NCBI RefSeq assembly: GCF_043555875.1
Contig: NZ_JBIGHW010000003.1
Span: 372,001-436,000 of the forward strand
Source: Pelomonas margarita
GTDB taxonomy: Bacteria > Pseudomonadota > Gammaproteobacteria > Burkholderiales > Burkholderiaceae_C
Direction of reading: 5' to 3'
Length of the DNA: 64,000 nt
The position numbers and the translations under genes are program-made. A model generated the notes under the pieces. That model ran no database searches. It was given only the letters and a program-made list of their open reading frames with translations, and was not told the DNA's origin. Positions 18,266-27,069 of the stretch are shown in pieces (the first letter of the stretch is position 1; each line of letters begins with the position of its first letter).

Positions 18266-18523
18266 CTATTTCGCCTCAGGCAGCTCGATCTTCACCTCGA
18301 GCACCTCCAGGTCGCCCTGGCGCTCCATGTGGACCTTGATGTCATCGGGGTTGATGGACACGTACTTGCTGATGACAGCGACCAGCTCGCGCTGCAGCTG
18401 CGGCAGGTAGTCGGGGCTGGCGCTGCGGCCGTTGCGCTCGTGCGCGAGGATGAGCTGCAGACGCTCCTTGGCAACGCTGGCCGAGCTCTTTTTCTCGCCG
18501 AGGAAGAAGTTCAGGAATCCCAT
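18266..18523 (-). CDS. minE: Cell division topological specificity factor MinE
   Basis: An 85-residue MinE. It opens with the membrane-targeting and MinD-contact region (MGFLNFFLGEKKSSASVAKERLQLILAHER) and ends with the topological-specificity domain (LQRELVAVISKYVSINPDDIKV). MinE triggers MinD ATPase and drives the pole-to-pole oscillation that keeps FtsZ rings at midcell. It is the last gene of minC-minD-minE, 11 bases after minD. Confidence 0.96.
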   Translation of the reverse strand: MGFLNFFLGEKKSSASVAKERLQLILAHERNGRSASPDYLPQLQRELVAVISKYVSINPDDIKVHMERQGDLEVLEVKIELPEAK

Positions 18524-18534
18524 CGCAGGCCTCC

Positions 18535-19353
18535 TTACTTGGCGCCGAAGACGCGCTTGAACCAGCTTTGCTTCACGGCTTCGGTGAAGCGCATCGGCTT
18601 TTCTTCGCCCAGGAAGCGCGACACGACATCCTTGTAGGCCTCGGCCACGTCCGTGCCTTGCAGGTGGATGGCCGGCGTGCCCTGGTTGGACGCCTGCAAC
18701 ACGCTCTCGCTCTCCGGGATCACACCGATCAGCGGCGTGCGCAGGATCTCGTGGATGTCGTCCAGGCTCAGCATCTGGCCGCCTTCGACGCGGTTCGGGT
18801 TGTAGCGCGTGATCAGCAGGTGCTCCTTGACCGGGTCGCCGCCCTCGATGGCGCGCTTGGTCTTGCTGCTCAGCATGCCCAGGATGCGATCACTGTCGCG
18901 CACCGAGGAGACCTCGGGGTTGGTCACCACCAGCGCTTCGTCGGCGTAGTGCATGGCCATCAACGCGCCGGTCTCGATGCCAGCCGGCGAGTCGCAGACG
19001 ATGTAGTCGAACTCCATGGCCTTCAGCTCTTCCAGCACGCGTTCCACGCCTTCTTGCTTCAGCGCATCCTTGTCGCGCGTCTGCGAGGCCGCCAGGATGT
19101 AGAGCTTGTCCAGCTGCTTGTCCTTGATCAGCGCCTGCGTGAGCTTGATCTCGTCATTGACCACATTGATGAGGTCGTACACGACGCGTCGCTCGACACC
19201 CATGATGAGGTCGAGGTTGCGCAGACCCACGTCGAAGTCGATGACGCAGGTCTTGAAGCCGCGCATGGCGAGGCCGGTGGCGAAGCTCGCGCTGGTGGTG
19301 GTCTTGCCGACCCCGCCCTTGCCGGAGGTGACGACGACGATCTTGGTGGTCAT
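18535..19353 (-). CDS. minD: Septum site-determining ATPase MinD
   Basis: A 272-residue deviant-Walker ATPase of the ParA/MinD family. The P-loop GKGGVGKT is at 11-18 with both lysines, DFDVGLRNLD follows, and the C-terminal amphipathic helix (EAVKQSWFKRVFGAK) anchors ATP-bound dimers to the inner membrane. It recruits MinC and is released by MinE. It lies between minC and minE on the same strand, 34 bases after minC. Contrast the P-loop-less relative FlhG at 58304-59101. Confidence 0.97.
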   Translation of the reverse strand: MTTKIVVVTSGKGGVGKTTTSASFATGLAMRGFKTCVIDFDVGLRNLDLIMGVERRVVYDLINVVNDEIKLTQALIKDKQLDKLYILAASQTRDKDALKQEGVERVLEELKAMEFDYIVCDSPAGIETGALMAMHYADEALVVTNPEVSSVRDSDRILGMLSSKTKRAIEGGDPVKEHLLITRYNPNRVEGGQMLSLDDIHEILRTPLIGVIPESESVLQASNQGTPAIHLQGTDVAEAYKDVVSRFLGEEKPMRFTEAVKQSWFKRVFGAK

Positions 19354-19387
19354 CTGGGGCTTTCCTGTTGGTTCAGTTTGATTCGGT

Positions 19388-20212
19388 TCAGAAGGTCAGC
19401 GGCTGCATCAGCAGCTTCTCGCCGTCGAGCAAGACCTGCGCCGGCTTGCCCGCCACGTCGGCCGGCAAGGGGTTCTCCGCAGTGCGATAGATGCCGGCGA
19501 TGGACAGCAGCTCGGCCTCCAGGCTGTGTGCATAGATGCGTGCCGACGTGTCGCCGCGCGCACCCGCGATGGCCTTGCCGCGCAGCGGCGCGTACACATG
19601 CACACTGCCGTCGGCGATCACTTCGGCGCCATGGTTCACGAGCGCCAGCACGACCAGGTCGCCGCCCTTGGCATACACGCGCTGGCCAGAGCGCAGCGGC
19701 TTGTCGACCACCATCGTGGGCGCGGGGGCGGCAGGCTTCTCGATGATCTTCTCGACGGTGATCTCGCGCACCACTTCACGCACGACCTCGCGCACCTCGG
19801 CCGGCGCAGCCGCGGCAACGGGCTCATCGGACGCATCGGCCAGGCCCAGCTCGTGGGCCAAGGCCAGCTCCTGCGGCGTTGCACCGGCCACGGCCACGGG
19901 TTGCAGCTGGCTGGCACGCAGCAGGTCGACGATGGCCCGCAGGTCCACCGGCGCAGGCCCGTCCAGCGCCAGCGCAGCCTGGCCCTCGCTTGCCGCCGCC
20001 GGCCGTTCCAGCGTGCTGAGGTCGATGACCACAGGCTCATGCTCGAAGCCCCCCTGGCCGGCACGCTCGGCCCAGTCGGCAGCGATCTCGGCCATGTCGG
20101 CGCTGTGCAGCACCAGGCCCAGCAGGCTCAGGCGGCGCGACTTCAGCTCGAAACTGCCGGCGCGTGCGGCGCTCTTGCTGCGCCCGCCGCTCTCCCTCGT
20201 GATCTCCGCCAT
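19388..20212 (-). CDS. minC: Septum site-determining protein MinC
   Basis: A 274-residue FtsZ antagonist. The N-terminal domain (FELKSRRLSLLGLVLHSADMAEI) blocks FtsZ polymers. A long Ala/Pro/Glu-rich linker follows (about 110-165, with repeated EVREVVREVVREI). The C-terminal beta-helix domain (PLRSGQRVYAKGGDLVVLALVNHGAEVIADG) dimerises and binds MinD. I chose the ATG at 20212 (MAEITRESG). It is the first gene of minCDE, and its promoter must lie in 20213-20380. Confidence 0.95.
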   Translation of the reverse strand: MAEITRESGGRSKSAARAGSFELKSRRLSLLGLVLHSADMAEIAADWAERAGQGGFEHEPVVIDLSTLERPAAASEGQAALALDGPAPVDLRAIVDLLRASQLQPVAVAGATPQELALAHELGLADASDEPVAAAAPAEVREVVREVVREITVEKIIEKPAAPAPTMVVDKPLRSGQRVYAKGGDLVVLALVNHGAEVIADGSVHVYAPLRGKAIAGARGDTSARIYAHSLEAELLSIAGIYRTAENPLPADVAGKPAQVLLDGEKLLMQPLTF

Positions 20213-20802
20213 GCCCCGCTGCCGCCCGTTCAAAAGGCCGCGAGTTTAGCCGCCACCACCAGGCCGGCCGTTTGGGGACTCACCCCAGGCCTGCGGACGA
20301 CAGCGCCTCAAAAACGGGCAGGCCAGCCCGGCCCGTGGCCGATCAAGCACTTAGCGCCGCTGTCGTCAGCCCGCCCACAGACTTGTCCACAGAAGGCGGG
20401 GACAAAACCCGTCAAAACGCACTTCCAAGCTGTGAACTTCATCCACCGGACGCCGACTTATCCCCACTTCCGGCAATCGTCAAGCTTTTTGGCACAGCAC
20501 CATGCCGTCTGGATGCGGCACCCCAATATCAACGCTAAGTCATTGATTCATATAGACGGCTACAAACTGCTCAAAAATGGGGCAACCTAAGCGGACCCGC
20601 ATCACACAAGGGATTTCCGGCGATGGGGGGCGGTTTTCCACAAAGTTTTCCACAGACTCGGTGGATAGCCTGAAGAAACATTACAAATCAGTGACTTAAC
20701 GGCGATCCTTGAGGCCGCTTGGAGGTTTCGGCTGCAACTTGGAGCCGCGCTCAGCGGCCGCGCAAGCTACATTGGGGCGGCCACACCCCGAAGGAGAGCC
20801 CG
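20213..20802. other. 590-bp non-coding gap, AT-richer, with DnaA-box-like 9-mers
   Basis: The gap separates minC (minus) from the small gene before metG (plus) and has no convincing gene. It contains TTGTCCACA (20383-20391), TTATCCCCA (20458-20466) and two TTTTCCACA copies (20634-20642 and 20646-20654), each close to the DnaA box TTATCCACA. The stretch from about 20,480 to 20,720 is visibly AT-richer than the rest of the window. No dnaA or dnaN is near, so a true oriC is not claimed. Confidence 0.55.
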
Positions 20803-20985
20803 TTGGCCACACCGAACTACAGCTACGAGAAACGCCAGCGCGAACTGGCCAAGAAGCGCAAGGCCGAGGAGAAGCGCCAGCGCAAGCTCAGCGGCAAGCC
20901 CGATGACGCAGCGGCGTCCGATGACGCGCCCCCCGAGGGCACGGCTGACGCCGACTCGCCGGCCCCGACCGAGCCACAAAACTAG
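20803..20985 (+). CDS. Small lysine/arginine-rich protein before metG (TTG start)
   Basis: A 60-residue protein read from TTG at 20803, with AAGGAG at 20791-20796 six bases upstream. No ATG gives a sensible start. The first 30 residues (ATPNYSYEKRQRELAKKRKA) form a highly basic, probable helical segment and the rest is acidic and Pro/Ala-rich. I recall similar small proteins in Burkholderiales but know no function. Its TAG stop overlaps a putative -10 box (TAGAAT, 20983-20988) for metG, which starts 30 bases on. Confidence 0.72.
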   Translation: MATPNYSYEKRQRELAKKRKAEEKRQRKLSGKPDDAAASDDAPPEGTADADSPAPTEPQN

Positions 20986-20988
20986 AAT
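20983..20988 (+). promoter_or_regulatory. Putative -10 box of metG (TAGAAT)
   Basis: TAGAAT lies 28 bases before the metG ATG and includes the stop codon of the preceding small gene. A matching -35 is not evident in the GC-rich DNA upstream. The prediction rests on the -10 match and position only. Confidence 0.35.
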
Positions 20989-21015
20989 CTGCCGTTTTCC
21001 CGTCCAGCCGCGCCC

Positions 21016-23061
21016 ATGCCCCGCCAGCTCTTCGTCACCACCGCCCTGCCCTACGCCAACGCCGGTTTCCACATCGGCCACATCATGGAGTACACCCAGG
21101 CCGACACCTGGGTGCGCTTTCAGCGCATGGCAGGCCACGAGGTGCACTTCGTCTGCGCGGACGACGCCCACGGCGCACCCATCATGATCTCGGCCGAAAA
21201 GGCCGGGAAGACGCCGCAGGAGTTCGTCGCCGGCATCGCCGCCGGCCGCAAGCAATACCTGGACGGCTTTCACATCAGCTTCGACAACTGGCACTCGACC
21301 GACGGGCCGGAGAACCACGAGCTCTCCAAGGCCGTCTACCTCTCGCTGCGCCACAACGAGCTGATCTCGACCAAGACCATCGAGCAGTTCTTCGACCCGG
21401 CGAAGTCCATGTTCCTGCCGGACCGCTTCATCAAGGGCGAGTGCCCCAAGTGTGGCGCGAAGGACCAGTACGGCGACTCCTGCGAGGTCTGCGGCGCCGT
21501 CTATGCACCGACCGAGTTGAAGAACCCCTACTCGGTGCTGTCGGGTGCCACGCCGGTGCTCAAGAGCAGCGAGCACTACTTCTTCAAGCTCAGCGACCCG
21601 CGCTGCGTGGACTTCCTGACCGAGTGGACGCAGACGCCCGGCCGGCTGCAGCCCGAGGTGCTGAACAAGATCCGCGAGTGGTTCGAGACCGACGAGGACG
21701 GCAATAACAAGCTGTCGGACTGGGACATCAGCCGCGACGCGCCCTACTTCGGCATCGAGATCCCGGACGCGCCGGGCAAGTACTTCTACGTCTGGCTGGA
21801 TGCGCCCATCGGCTACCTGGCCTCGCTGAAGAACTACTTCGCCAAGACCGGCCGCGACTTCGACGCCTTCGTGAACGATCCCGCCACCGAGCAGATCCAC
21901 TTCATCGGCAAGGACATCACGTACTTCCACACGCTGTTCTGGCCGGCGATGCTGCACTTCAGCGGCCGCAAGACGCCCAACCACGTCTTCGTGCACGGCT
22001 TCATGACCGTCAACGGCGGCGAGAAGATGAGCAAGAGCCGCGGCACGGGGCTGGACCCGCTGAAGTACCTGAGCCTGGGCCTGAACGCCGAATGGCTGCG
22101 CTACTACATCGCGGCCAAGCTCAACGCACGCGTCGAGGACATCGACTTCAACCCCGAGGACTTTGCCGCCCGCATCAACAGCGACCTGGTCGGCAAGTAC
22201 ATCAACATCGCGTCGCGCGCCGCCGGCTTCCTGACCAAGCGCTTTGACGGCCGGCTGAGCGCCGACCTCGGCGTGGAAGGCCGCGCGCTGCTGGACGCGC
22301 TGCGCGCACAGAGCGGCGTGATTGCCGAGCTCTACGAAACCCGCGAGTTCGGCAAGGCGCTGCGCGAGACCATGGCGCTGGCCGACAAGGTCAACGAGTT
22401 CGTCGACGCCCACAAGCCCTGGGAGTTGGCCAAGCAGCAAGGCATGGACGCCGCGCTCCATGACGTCTGCAGCGTCTGCATCGAGGCCTTCCGCCTGCTC
22501 ACCATCTACCTCAAGCCCGTGCTGCCGGCGCTGAGCGGCCAGGTGGAAGCCTTCCTGAAGGTCGAGCCGCTGCAGTGGAGCGACAGCGCCCGCGCGCTCG
22601 GCGCCCACCAGATCGGCGCCTACCAGCACCTGATGCAGCGCGTGGACGTGGCCAAGGTCGAACAGCTGTTCGAAGCGCCCCCGGCTCCCAAGGTCGTGCC
22701 CGGCGGCGAGGACATCGCCCCCGAGATCAAGATCGACGACTTCGCCAAGGTCGACCTGCGCATCGCCAAGATCGTGAAGGCCGAATTGGTGGAAGGCTCC
22801 GACAAGCTGCTGCGCCTGACGCTGGACGCTGGGGAGGGTCGCACACGCAACGTCTTCAGCGGCATCCGCAGCGCCTACAAGCCCGAGGACCTGGAAGGCA
22901 AGCTGACCGTGCTGGTGGCCAACCTGGCGCCGCGCAAGATGAAATTCGGCGTCAGTGAAGGCATGGTCCTTGCTGCCAGCCATGCCGATGAGAAATCCAC
23001 ACCCGGCATCTTCGTCCTCGAACCCCACGACGGCGCCCAGCCCGGCATGCGGGTCCGCTGA
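21016..23061 (+). CDS. metG: Methionyl-tRNA synthetase
   Basis: A 681-residue class I synthetase that charges initiator and elongator tRNA-Met. HIGH is at residues 19-22 in AGFHIGH. A zinc-knuckle insert has CPKCGAKDQYGDSCEVCGA, and KMSKS is at 337-341. The anticodon-binding helical domain follows, and a C-terminal tRNA-binding (Trbp111-like) dimerisation domain begins near residue 575 with IKIDDFAKVDLRIAKIV. All parts of the long bacterial form are present. Confidence 0.97.
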   Translation: MPRQLFVTTALPYANAGFHIGHIMEYTQADTWVRFQRMAGHEVHFVCADDAHGAPIMISAEKAGKTPQEFVAGIAAGRKQYLDGFHISFDNWHSTDGPENHELSKAVYLSLRHNELISTKTIEQFFDPAKSMFLPDRFIKGECPKCGAKDQYGDSCEVCGAVYAPTELKNPYSVLSGATPVLKSSEHYFFKLSDPRCVDFLTEWTQTPGRLQPEVLNKIREWFETDEDGNNKLSDWDISRDAPYFGIEIPDAPGKYFYVWLDAPIGYLASLKNYFAKTGRDFDAFVNDPATEQIHFIGKDITYFHTLFWPAMLHFSGRKTPNHVFVHGFMTVNGGEKMSKSRGTGLDPLKYLSLGLNAEWLRYYIAAKLNARVEDIDFNPEDFAARINSDLVGKYINIASRAAGFLTKRFDGRLSADLGVEGRALLDALRAQSGVIAELYETREFGKALRETMALADKVNEFVDAHKPWELAKQQGMDAALHDVCSVCIEAFRLLTIYLKPVLPALSGQVEAFLKVEPLQWSDSARALGAHQIGAYQHLMQRVDVAKVEQLFEAPPAPKVVPGGEDIAPEIKIDDFAKVDLRIAKIVKAELVEGSDKLLRLTLDAGEGRTRNVFSGIRSAYKPEDLEGKLTVLVANLAPRKMKFGVSEGMVLAASHADEKSTPGIFVLEPHDGAQPGMRVR

Positions 23062-23092
23062 ACGCCAGCGGGGCCCTGGCAACCCGCTCGCC

Positions 23093-23827
23093 ATGCACGC
23101 TGCCTACGCCCGCCGCCTGCTCGCCGTGGAGCGCACGGCCGAGGGCAACGCCCACCTGGGCTGGCTGCTGGCCTTCGTGGCCGGCGCCACCAATGCGGGC
23201 GGGTTCCTGGCCGTGCACCACTACACGTCACACATGACCGGTTTGGTGTCGGCCGCGGCCGATGCCCTGGTGCTGGGGCGGCACCAGGTGTGGGTCACGG
23301 CGGTCGGCGCGCTGCTGTTCTTCCTGGCCGGCGCCGCGACGACGGCCGTGCTCGTCAACTTCGGCCGCCAGCGGCTGGCACACAGCATTTATGCGCTGCC
23401 GCTGCTGCTGGAGGCCGCCTGCCTGCTGGCCTTCGGCCTCATGGGCGCCTGGCTGGCCAGCCTGCAAGGTCTGCTGGTGCCGGCCACCGTGTCCATGCTG
23501 TGCTTCACGATGGGGCTGCAGAACGCGCTGATCACCAAGGTGTCGCGCGCCGAGATCCGCACCACGCATGTCACCGGCATCGTCACCGACCTGGGCATTG
23601 AGCTGGGCCGTACGCTCTACGGCATGGGCGGCACGCCCATGCCCGCCAACACCACGCGGCTGCGGCTGCTGGGCGGCCTGCTGCTGGCTTTCGCGGTGGG
23701 CGGCGTGGTCGGTGCATGGGCCTTCAAGGCCATCGGCTACGCGGCCACACTGCCGCTGGCGGGCGCGCTGGCCTTCCTGGGCGTCGTGCCGGCACTGGAC
23801 GACCTGACCCGTGCGCGCGGCCGATAA
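23093..23827 (+). CDS. YoaK/DUF1275 family membrane protein
   Basis: A 244-residue polytopic inner-membrane protein of the YoaK (DUF1275) family, function unknown. About six hydrophobic helices are visible. The family signature FVAGATNAGGFLAVHHYTSHMTG near the start and LCFTMGLQNALITKVSRAEIRTTHVTGIVTDLGIELG in the middle are clear. The ATG at 23093 fits the conserved N terminus. It follows metG by 31 bases on the same strand and may be cotranscribed. Transport is the usual guess but unproven. Confidence 0.87.
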   Translation: MHAAYARRLLAVERTAEGNAHLGWLLAFVAGATNAGGFLAVHHYTSHMTGLVSAAADALVLGRHQVWVTAVGALLFFLAGAATTAVLVNFGRQRLAHSIYALPLLLEAACLLAFGLMGAWLASLQGLLVPATVSMLCFTMGLQNALITKVSRAEIRTTHVTGIVTDLGIELGRTLYGMGGTPMPANTTRLRLLGGLLLAFAVGGVVGAWAFKAIGYAATLPLAGALAFLGVVPALDDLTRARGR

Positions 23828-23830
23828 AAT
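23825..23830 (+). promoter_or_regulatory. Putative -10 box before the DUF3460 gene (TAAAAT)
   Basis: TAAAAT overlaps the stop codon of the YoaK-type gene and lies 26 bases before the ATG of the DUF3460 gene. No clear -35 is seen. Confidence 0.4.
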
Positions 23831-23856
23831 GCCGGGATTCGTTTGAAAGCCCTGTC

Positions 23857-24057
23857 ATGCCGCTGTTCTGGAAACCCTACAAGTCCGAAGTCACGTCCTT
23901 CATCGAGCAGCTGAAGGCCCAGCGCCCCACGCTGGAAGCCGAACAGCGCGCCGGCCGCGCCCTGCTGTGGGACAAGGCGCAGGATCGCACCGCCCAGGCC
24001 GGCTTCAACGAAGCCCGCGTACCCCAGCAGCCCTACGTCTATCAAACCAAGGCATAA
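23857..24057 (+). CDS. DUF3460 family small protein
   Basis: A 66-residue protein matching the DUF3460 family, which is largely restricted to betaproteobacteria. It begins MPLFWKPYKSEVTSFIEQLK and ends with the aromatic PQQPYVYQTKA. It is soluble and has no known function. It sits directly before scpA on the same strand, as in many Burkholderiales genomes as I recall them, so it may be cotranscribed with a chromosome-segregation gene. Confidence 0.85.
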   Translation: MPLFWKPYKSEVTSFIEQLKAQRPTLEAEQRAGRALLWDKAQDRTAQAGFNEARVPQQPYVYQTKA

Positions 24058-24100
24058 GGTCCATCTCGGCCCACCCATGGGGTGCTGACACGGCCTGTCG

Positions 24101-24943
24101 ATGACCACGGTCACCACGGACGACACCCCCGAGATTTCGTCGGATCTACCGGAAGCGGTCGATACGGTGGCCGTCGCTCGCCTGTACGGCGAGCCGCTGT
24201 TCCAGATGCCACTGGACCTCTACATCCCGCCGGATGCGCTGGAGGTCTTCCTGGAGGCCTTCCAGGGCCCGCTGGACCTGCTGCTCTATCTGATCCGCAA
24301 GCAGAACTTCAACATCCTCGACATCCCGCTGGCCGACGTGACGCGCCAATACCTGAGCTATGTCGAGCAGATCCGCGTGCACAACCTCGAGCTGGCCAGC
24401 GAATACCTGCTGATGGCCGCGATGCTCATCGAGATCAAGTCGCGCATGCTGCTGCCGCCCAAGAAGAGCGAAGACGGCAAGGAAGTGGAAGACCCGCGCG
24501 CCGAGCTGGTGCGCCGACTGCTGGAGTACGAGCAGATGAAGCTGGCCGCCGCCCGGCTGGATCGCCTGCCTCAACTGGGGCGCGATTTCCTGCGCGCGCA
24601 GGTTCATATCGAGCAATCGCTGACGCCGGTGTTCCCGGACGTGAATGCCGACGACCTGCGCGAGGCGTGGCTGGACATCCTCAAGCGCGCCAAGCTCAAC
24701 CAGCACCACAAGATCAGCCGCGAGCAGCTGTCGGTGCGTGAACACATGAGCATCGTGCTGCGCCGGCTGCAGGGCCAGCGTTTCGTCGAGTTCGAGCACC
24801 TGTTCGACGTCTCACGCGGCCAGGCCGTGCTCGTCGTCACTTTCATCGCGATGCTGGAGCTGGCGCGCGAGCGCCTGCTGGAGATCACGCAAGCCGAGGC
24901 GTTCGCGCCGATCTACGTCAGGCTGGCCTACACGCCCGCCTGA
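24101..24943 (+). CDS. scpA: Segregation and condensation protein A
   Basis: A 280-residue kleisin of the SMC-ScpAB condensin. The N-terminal kleisin motif (LEAFQGPLDLLLYLIRKQNFNILDIPL) begins near residue 48. The middle helices include SEYLLMAAMLIEIKSRMLLP, and a winged-helix end follows (VVTFIAMLELARERLLEI). It bridges SMC heads during chromosome compaction. scpB, usually close to scpA, is not in this window; the next gene points the opposite way. Confidence 0.93.
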   Translation: MTTVTTDDTPEISSDLPEAVDTVAVARLYGEPLFQMPLDLYIPPDALEVFLEAFQGPLDLLLYLIRKQNFNILDIPLADVTRQYLSYVEQIRVHNLELASEYLLMAAMLIEIKSRMLLPPKKSEDGKEVEDPRAELVRRLLEYEQMKLAAARLDRLPQLGRDFLRAQVHIEQSLTPVFPDVNADDLREAWLDILKRAKLNQHHKISREQLSVREHMSIVLRRLQGQRFVEFEHLFDVSRGQAVLVVTFIAMLELARERLLEITQAEAFAPIYVRLAYTPA

Positions 24944-24953
24944 CGGGCCCGCC

Positions 24954-25859
24954 TCACTTGCCGCGCAGCTTCTGCACGGCCATCACGACGCCCAGCACCA
25001 CCGCGCCGGCGACGATGCCGGTCAGGCCGTTGCTGCCGTTCTCGATCAGCGCCGCGACGCCCCAGGACTGGCCGGCCACCCAGTGCTCCACGACGTGGTG
25101 CAGCGCCGGGATGCCATGCACCAGGATGCCGCCGCCGACGAGGAACATTGCTGCCGTGCCCACCACCGACAAGGTCTTCATCAGCCACGGCGCCGCCATC
25201 AGCAGGCCCCGGCCGAGTGCACGCGCCGCAGCGCCGGCTTGGCGCGACAGCCACAGCCCGGCGTCGTCCAGCTTCACGATGCCGGCCACCAGGCCGTAGA
25301 CACCCACCGTCATCGCCAGCGAGATGGCCACGAGCACGGCCAACTGCGACATGAAGGGCTTGTCGGCCACCGTGCCCAGCGAAATGACGATGATCTCGGC
25401 CGACAGGATGAAGTCGGTGCGCACCGCGCCCTTGATCTTGTCCTTCTCGAACTGGACCATGTCCACCTGCGGGTTGGCCACGGCCTGCTGGAGTTCCGCG
25501 TGATGCGCGTCATCCTCGGCCGCGCTGTGCAGGAACTTGTGCGCCAGCTTCTCAAAGCCCTCGAAGCACAGGAAGGCACCGCCCAGCATCAGCAGCGGCG
25601 TGATGGCCCAGGGCGCAAACGTGGCGATGGCCAGCGCTGCCGGCACCAGGATGGCCTTGTTCAGCAGCGAGCCCAGCGCGACGGCCCACACCACCGGCAG
25701 CTCGCGGTCGGCGTTGACGCCGGTGACCTGCTGCGCGTTCAGCGCAAGATCGTCGCCCAGCACACCGGCCGTCTTCTTGGCGGCCACCTTGGTCATGACC
25801 GCCACATCGTCGAGGATGGTGGCGATGTCGTCGAGCAGTACGAACAGGCTGGAGGCCAT
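24954..25859 (-). CDS. DUF808 (YedI-like) inner-membrane protein
   Basis: A 301-residue polytopic membrane protein of the DUF808 family (E. coli YedI). Family hallmarks are the N-terminal SLFVLLDDIATILDDVAVMTKVAAKKTAGVLGDDLALNAQQV, the segment LGGAFLCFEGFEKLAHKF, and glycine-rich C-terminal helices. About seven to eight hydrophobic segments are visible. The function is unknown. It is convergent with scpA with only 10 bases between, and shares the region 25860-25914 with the MaoC gene. Confidence 0.88.
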   Translation of the reverse strand: MASSLFVLLDDIATILDDVAVMTKVAAKKTAGVLGDDLALNAQQVTGVNADRELPVVWAVALGSLLNKAILVPAALAIATFAPWAITPLLMLGGAFLCFEGFEKLAHKFLHSAAEDDAHHAELQQAVANPQVDMVQFEKDKIKGAVRTDFILSAEIIVISLGTVADKPFMSQLAVLVAISLAMTVGVYGLVAGIVKLDDAGLWLSRQAGAAARALGRGLLMAAPWLMKTLSVVGTAAMFLVGGGILVHGIPALHHVVEHWVAGQSWGVAALIENGSNGLTGIVAGAVVLGVVMAVQKLRGK

Positions 25860-25914
25860 GGCGGAAGCAATGCGGTCGTGGAAACGGCCGCGATGCTATC
25901 CGCTCAGCACGAAC

Positions 25915-26370
25915 TCAGCGGTAGTGTCTTGCCAGGCTTTCTGCGATGCAGACCGGCTTGGCAATGCCCTCGGCCTCGACGGCCACTTCCACCGTCAGCT
26001 GCATCGCGCCGCCCGCCACCTCGTCCATGGCCAACAGCCGGAAGGCCGCGCGCAGCCGGCTGCCCACGGGCACAGGCGCCGTGAAGCGCACCTTGTTCAG
26101 CCCGTAGTTGACGACCATGCGCGTCTCGCGCACGGCGAAGCCGGTCTCGAAGAAGTACGGGATCAGCGACAGCGTCAGAAAGCCATGCGCGATCGGCCCG
26201 CCGAACGGGCCGGCCTTGGCGCGCTCGGGGTCGACGTGGATCCACTGCCGGTCCTCGGTGGCCTCGGCGAAGGCGTTGACGCGCGGCTGGTCGACGCTGA
26301 TCCAGTCGCTGTGGCCCAGGGGCTGACCGATGAGGGCCTGCATGTCGGCCAGGGTGTCGAAGATGCGCAT
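25915..26370 (-). CDS. MaoC-family (R)-hydratase/dehydratase-like protein
   Basis: A 151-residue single hot-dog-fold protein of the MaoC dehydratase family. The hydratase motif is seen in FAEATEDRQWIHVDPERAKAGPFGGPIAHGFLTLSL, where the Asp and His of DRQWIH are the expected catalytic pair. Members hydrate trans-2-enoyl-CoA to (R)-3-hydroxyacyl-CoA, linking beta-oxidation with polyhydroxyalkanoate supply. The substrate here is unknown. It is divergent from kefF. Confidence 0.9.
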   Translation of the reverse strand: MRIFDTLADMQALIGQPLGHSDWISVDQPRVNAFAEATEDRQWIHVDPERAKAGPFGGPIAHGFLTLSLIPYFFETGFAVRETRMVVNYGLNKVRFTAPVPVGSRLRAAFRLLAMDEVAGGAMQLTVEVAVEAEGIAKPVCIAESLARHYR

Positions 26371-26415
26371 GGGAATGAAGAGGCTGTCGTGCCGGAGAAG
26401 TTACCCTAGCCGGCC

Positions 26416-27069
26416 ATGGCCGACCGACCCTTACGCGACATCCTCGTCCTCGCAGCCCACCCCGACCTGGCGCGCTCCCACGTCACGCGCACGCTGCTGG
26501 AGGCGCTGCGCGCGTCGCCCGCGGCTGACCGCGTCGAGCTGCGCGACCTCTACCGCCTCTACCCGGACTTCCACATCGACGTCCCCGCCGAGCAGCAGGC
26601 CCTGCAGGCCGCGCGGCTGGTGGTGATGCTGCACCCCATCTACTGGTACAGCATGCCGGCGCTGCAGAAGCTGTGGCTGGACGAGGTGCCGCGCCTGGGC
26701 TGGGCCTATGGCCCCGGCGGCACCGCGCTGCACGGCAAGAACTTCTGGCTGGTGGCCTCCACCGGCGGCGGCGCCGAAGCCTACGCGCCCGGCGGCCACA
26801 ACCATCACCCCATCGAAGACTTCCTGCTGCCCTATCGCCAGTCGGTCCACACCTGCGGCATGACCTGGCTGCCCCCGCAGGTCCTGCATGCCGCGCACCG
26901 CGCGACGCCGGCGCAGGTCCAGGCCCATGCCGACCTGTTCGTGAAGCGGCTGCAGCAATTCCCGGACTGGTGCGAGCGCGCGGCCGACCCGGGCGCGGGC
27001 GACGAGGATGCCGTTGCACTGGACGAACGCCCGCCGCTGTTCTCATCCCTGGACGGAGGCACGGCATGA
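26416..27069 (+). CDS. kefF: KefF-like NAD(P)H:quinone oxidoreductase, K+ efflux ancillary protein
   Basis: A 217-residue flavodoxin-like protein of the KefF/KefG group. It begins with the FMN-binding strand ILVLAAHPDLARSHVTR and continues with LHPIYWYSMPALQKLWLDEV and ASTGGGAEAYAPGGHNHHPIEDFLLPY. In E. coli KefF binds KefC and is required for full activity while reducing electrophilic quinones. Here its stop overlaps the start of the kefC-like gene (ATGA, 27066-27069), which supports the partnership. Confidence 0.87.
   Translation: MADRPLRDILVLAAHPDLARSHVTRTLLEALRASPAADRVELRDLYRLYPDFHIDVPAEQQALQAARLVVMLHPIYWYSMPALQKLWLDEVPRLGWAYGPGGTALHGKNFWLVASTGGGAEAYAPGGHNHHPIEDFLLPYRQSVHTCGMTWLPPQVLHAAHRATPAQVQAHADLFVKRLQQFPDWCERAADPGAGDEDAVALDERPPLFSSLDGGTA

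Noticed and set aside
20213..20802. The DnaA-box-like gap as the chromosomal origin.
   Set aside because: No dnaA, dnaN, parAB or gidA is near, the boxes are imperfect, and GC skew cannot be judged from one window. It is kept only as a lower-level observation.
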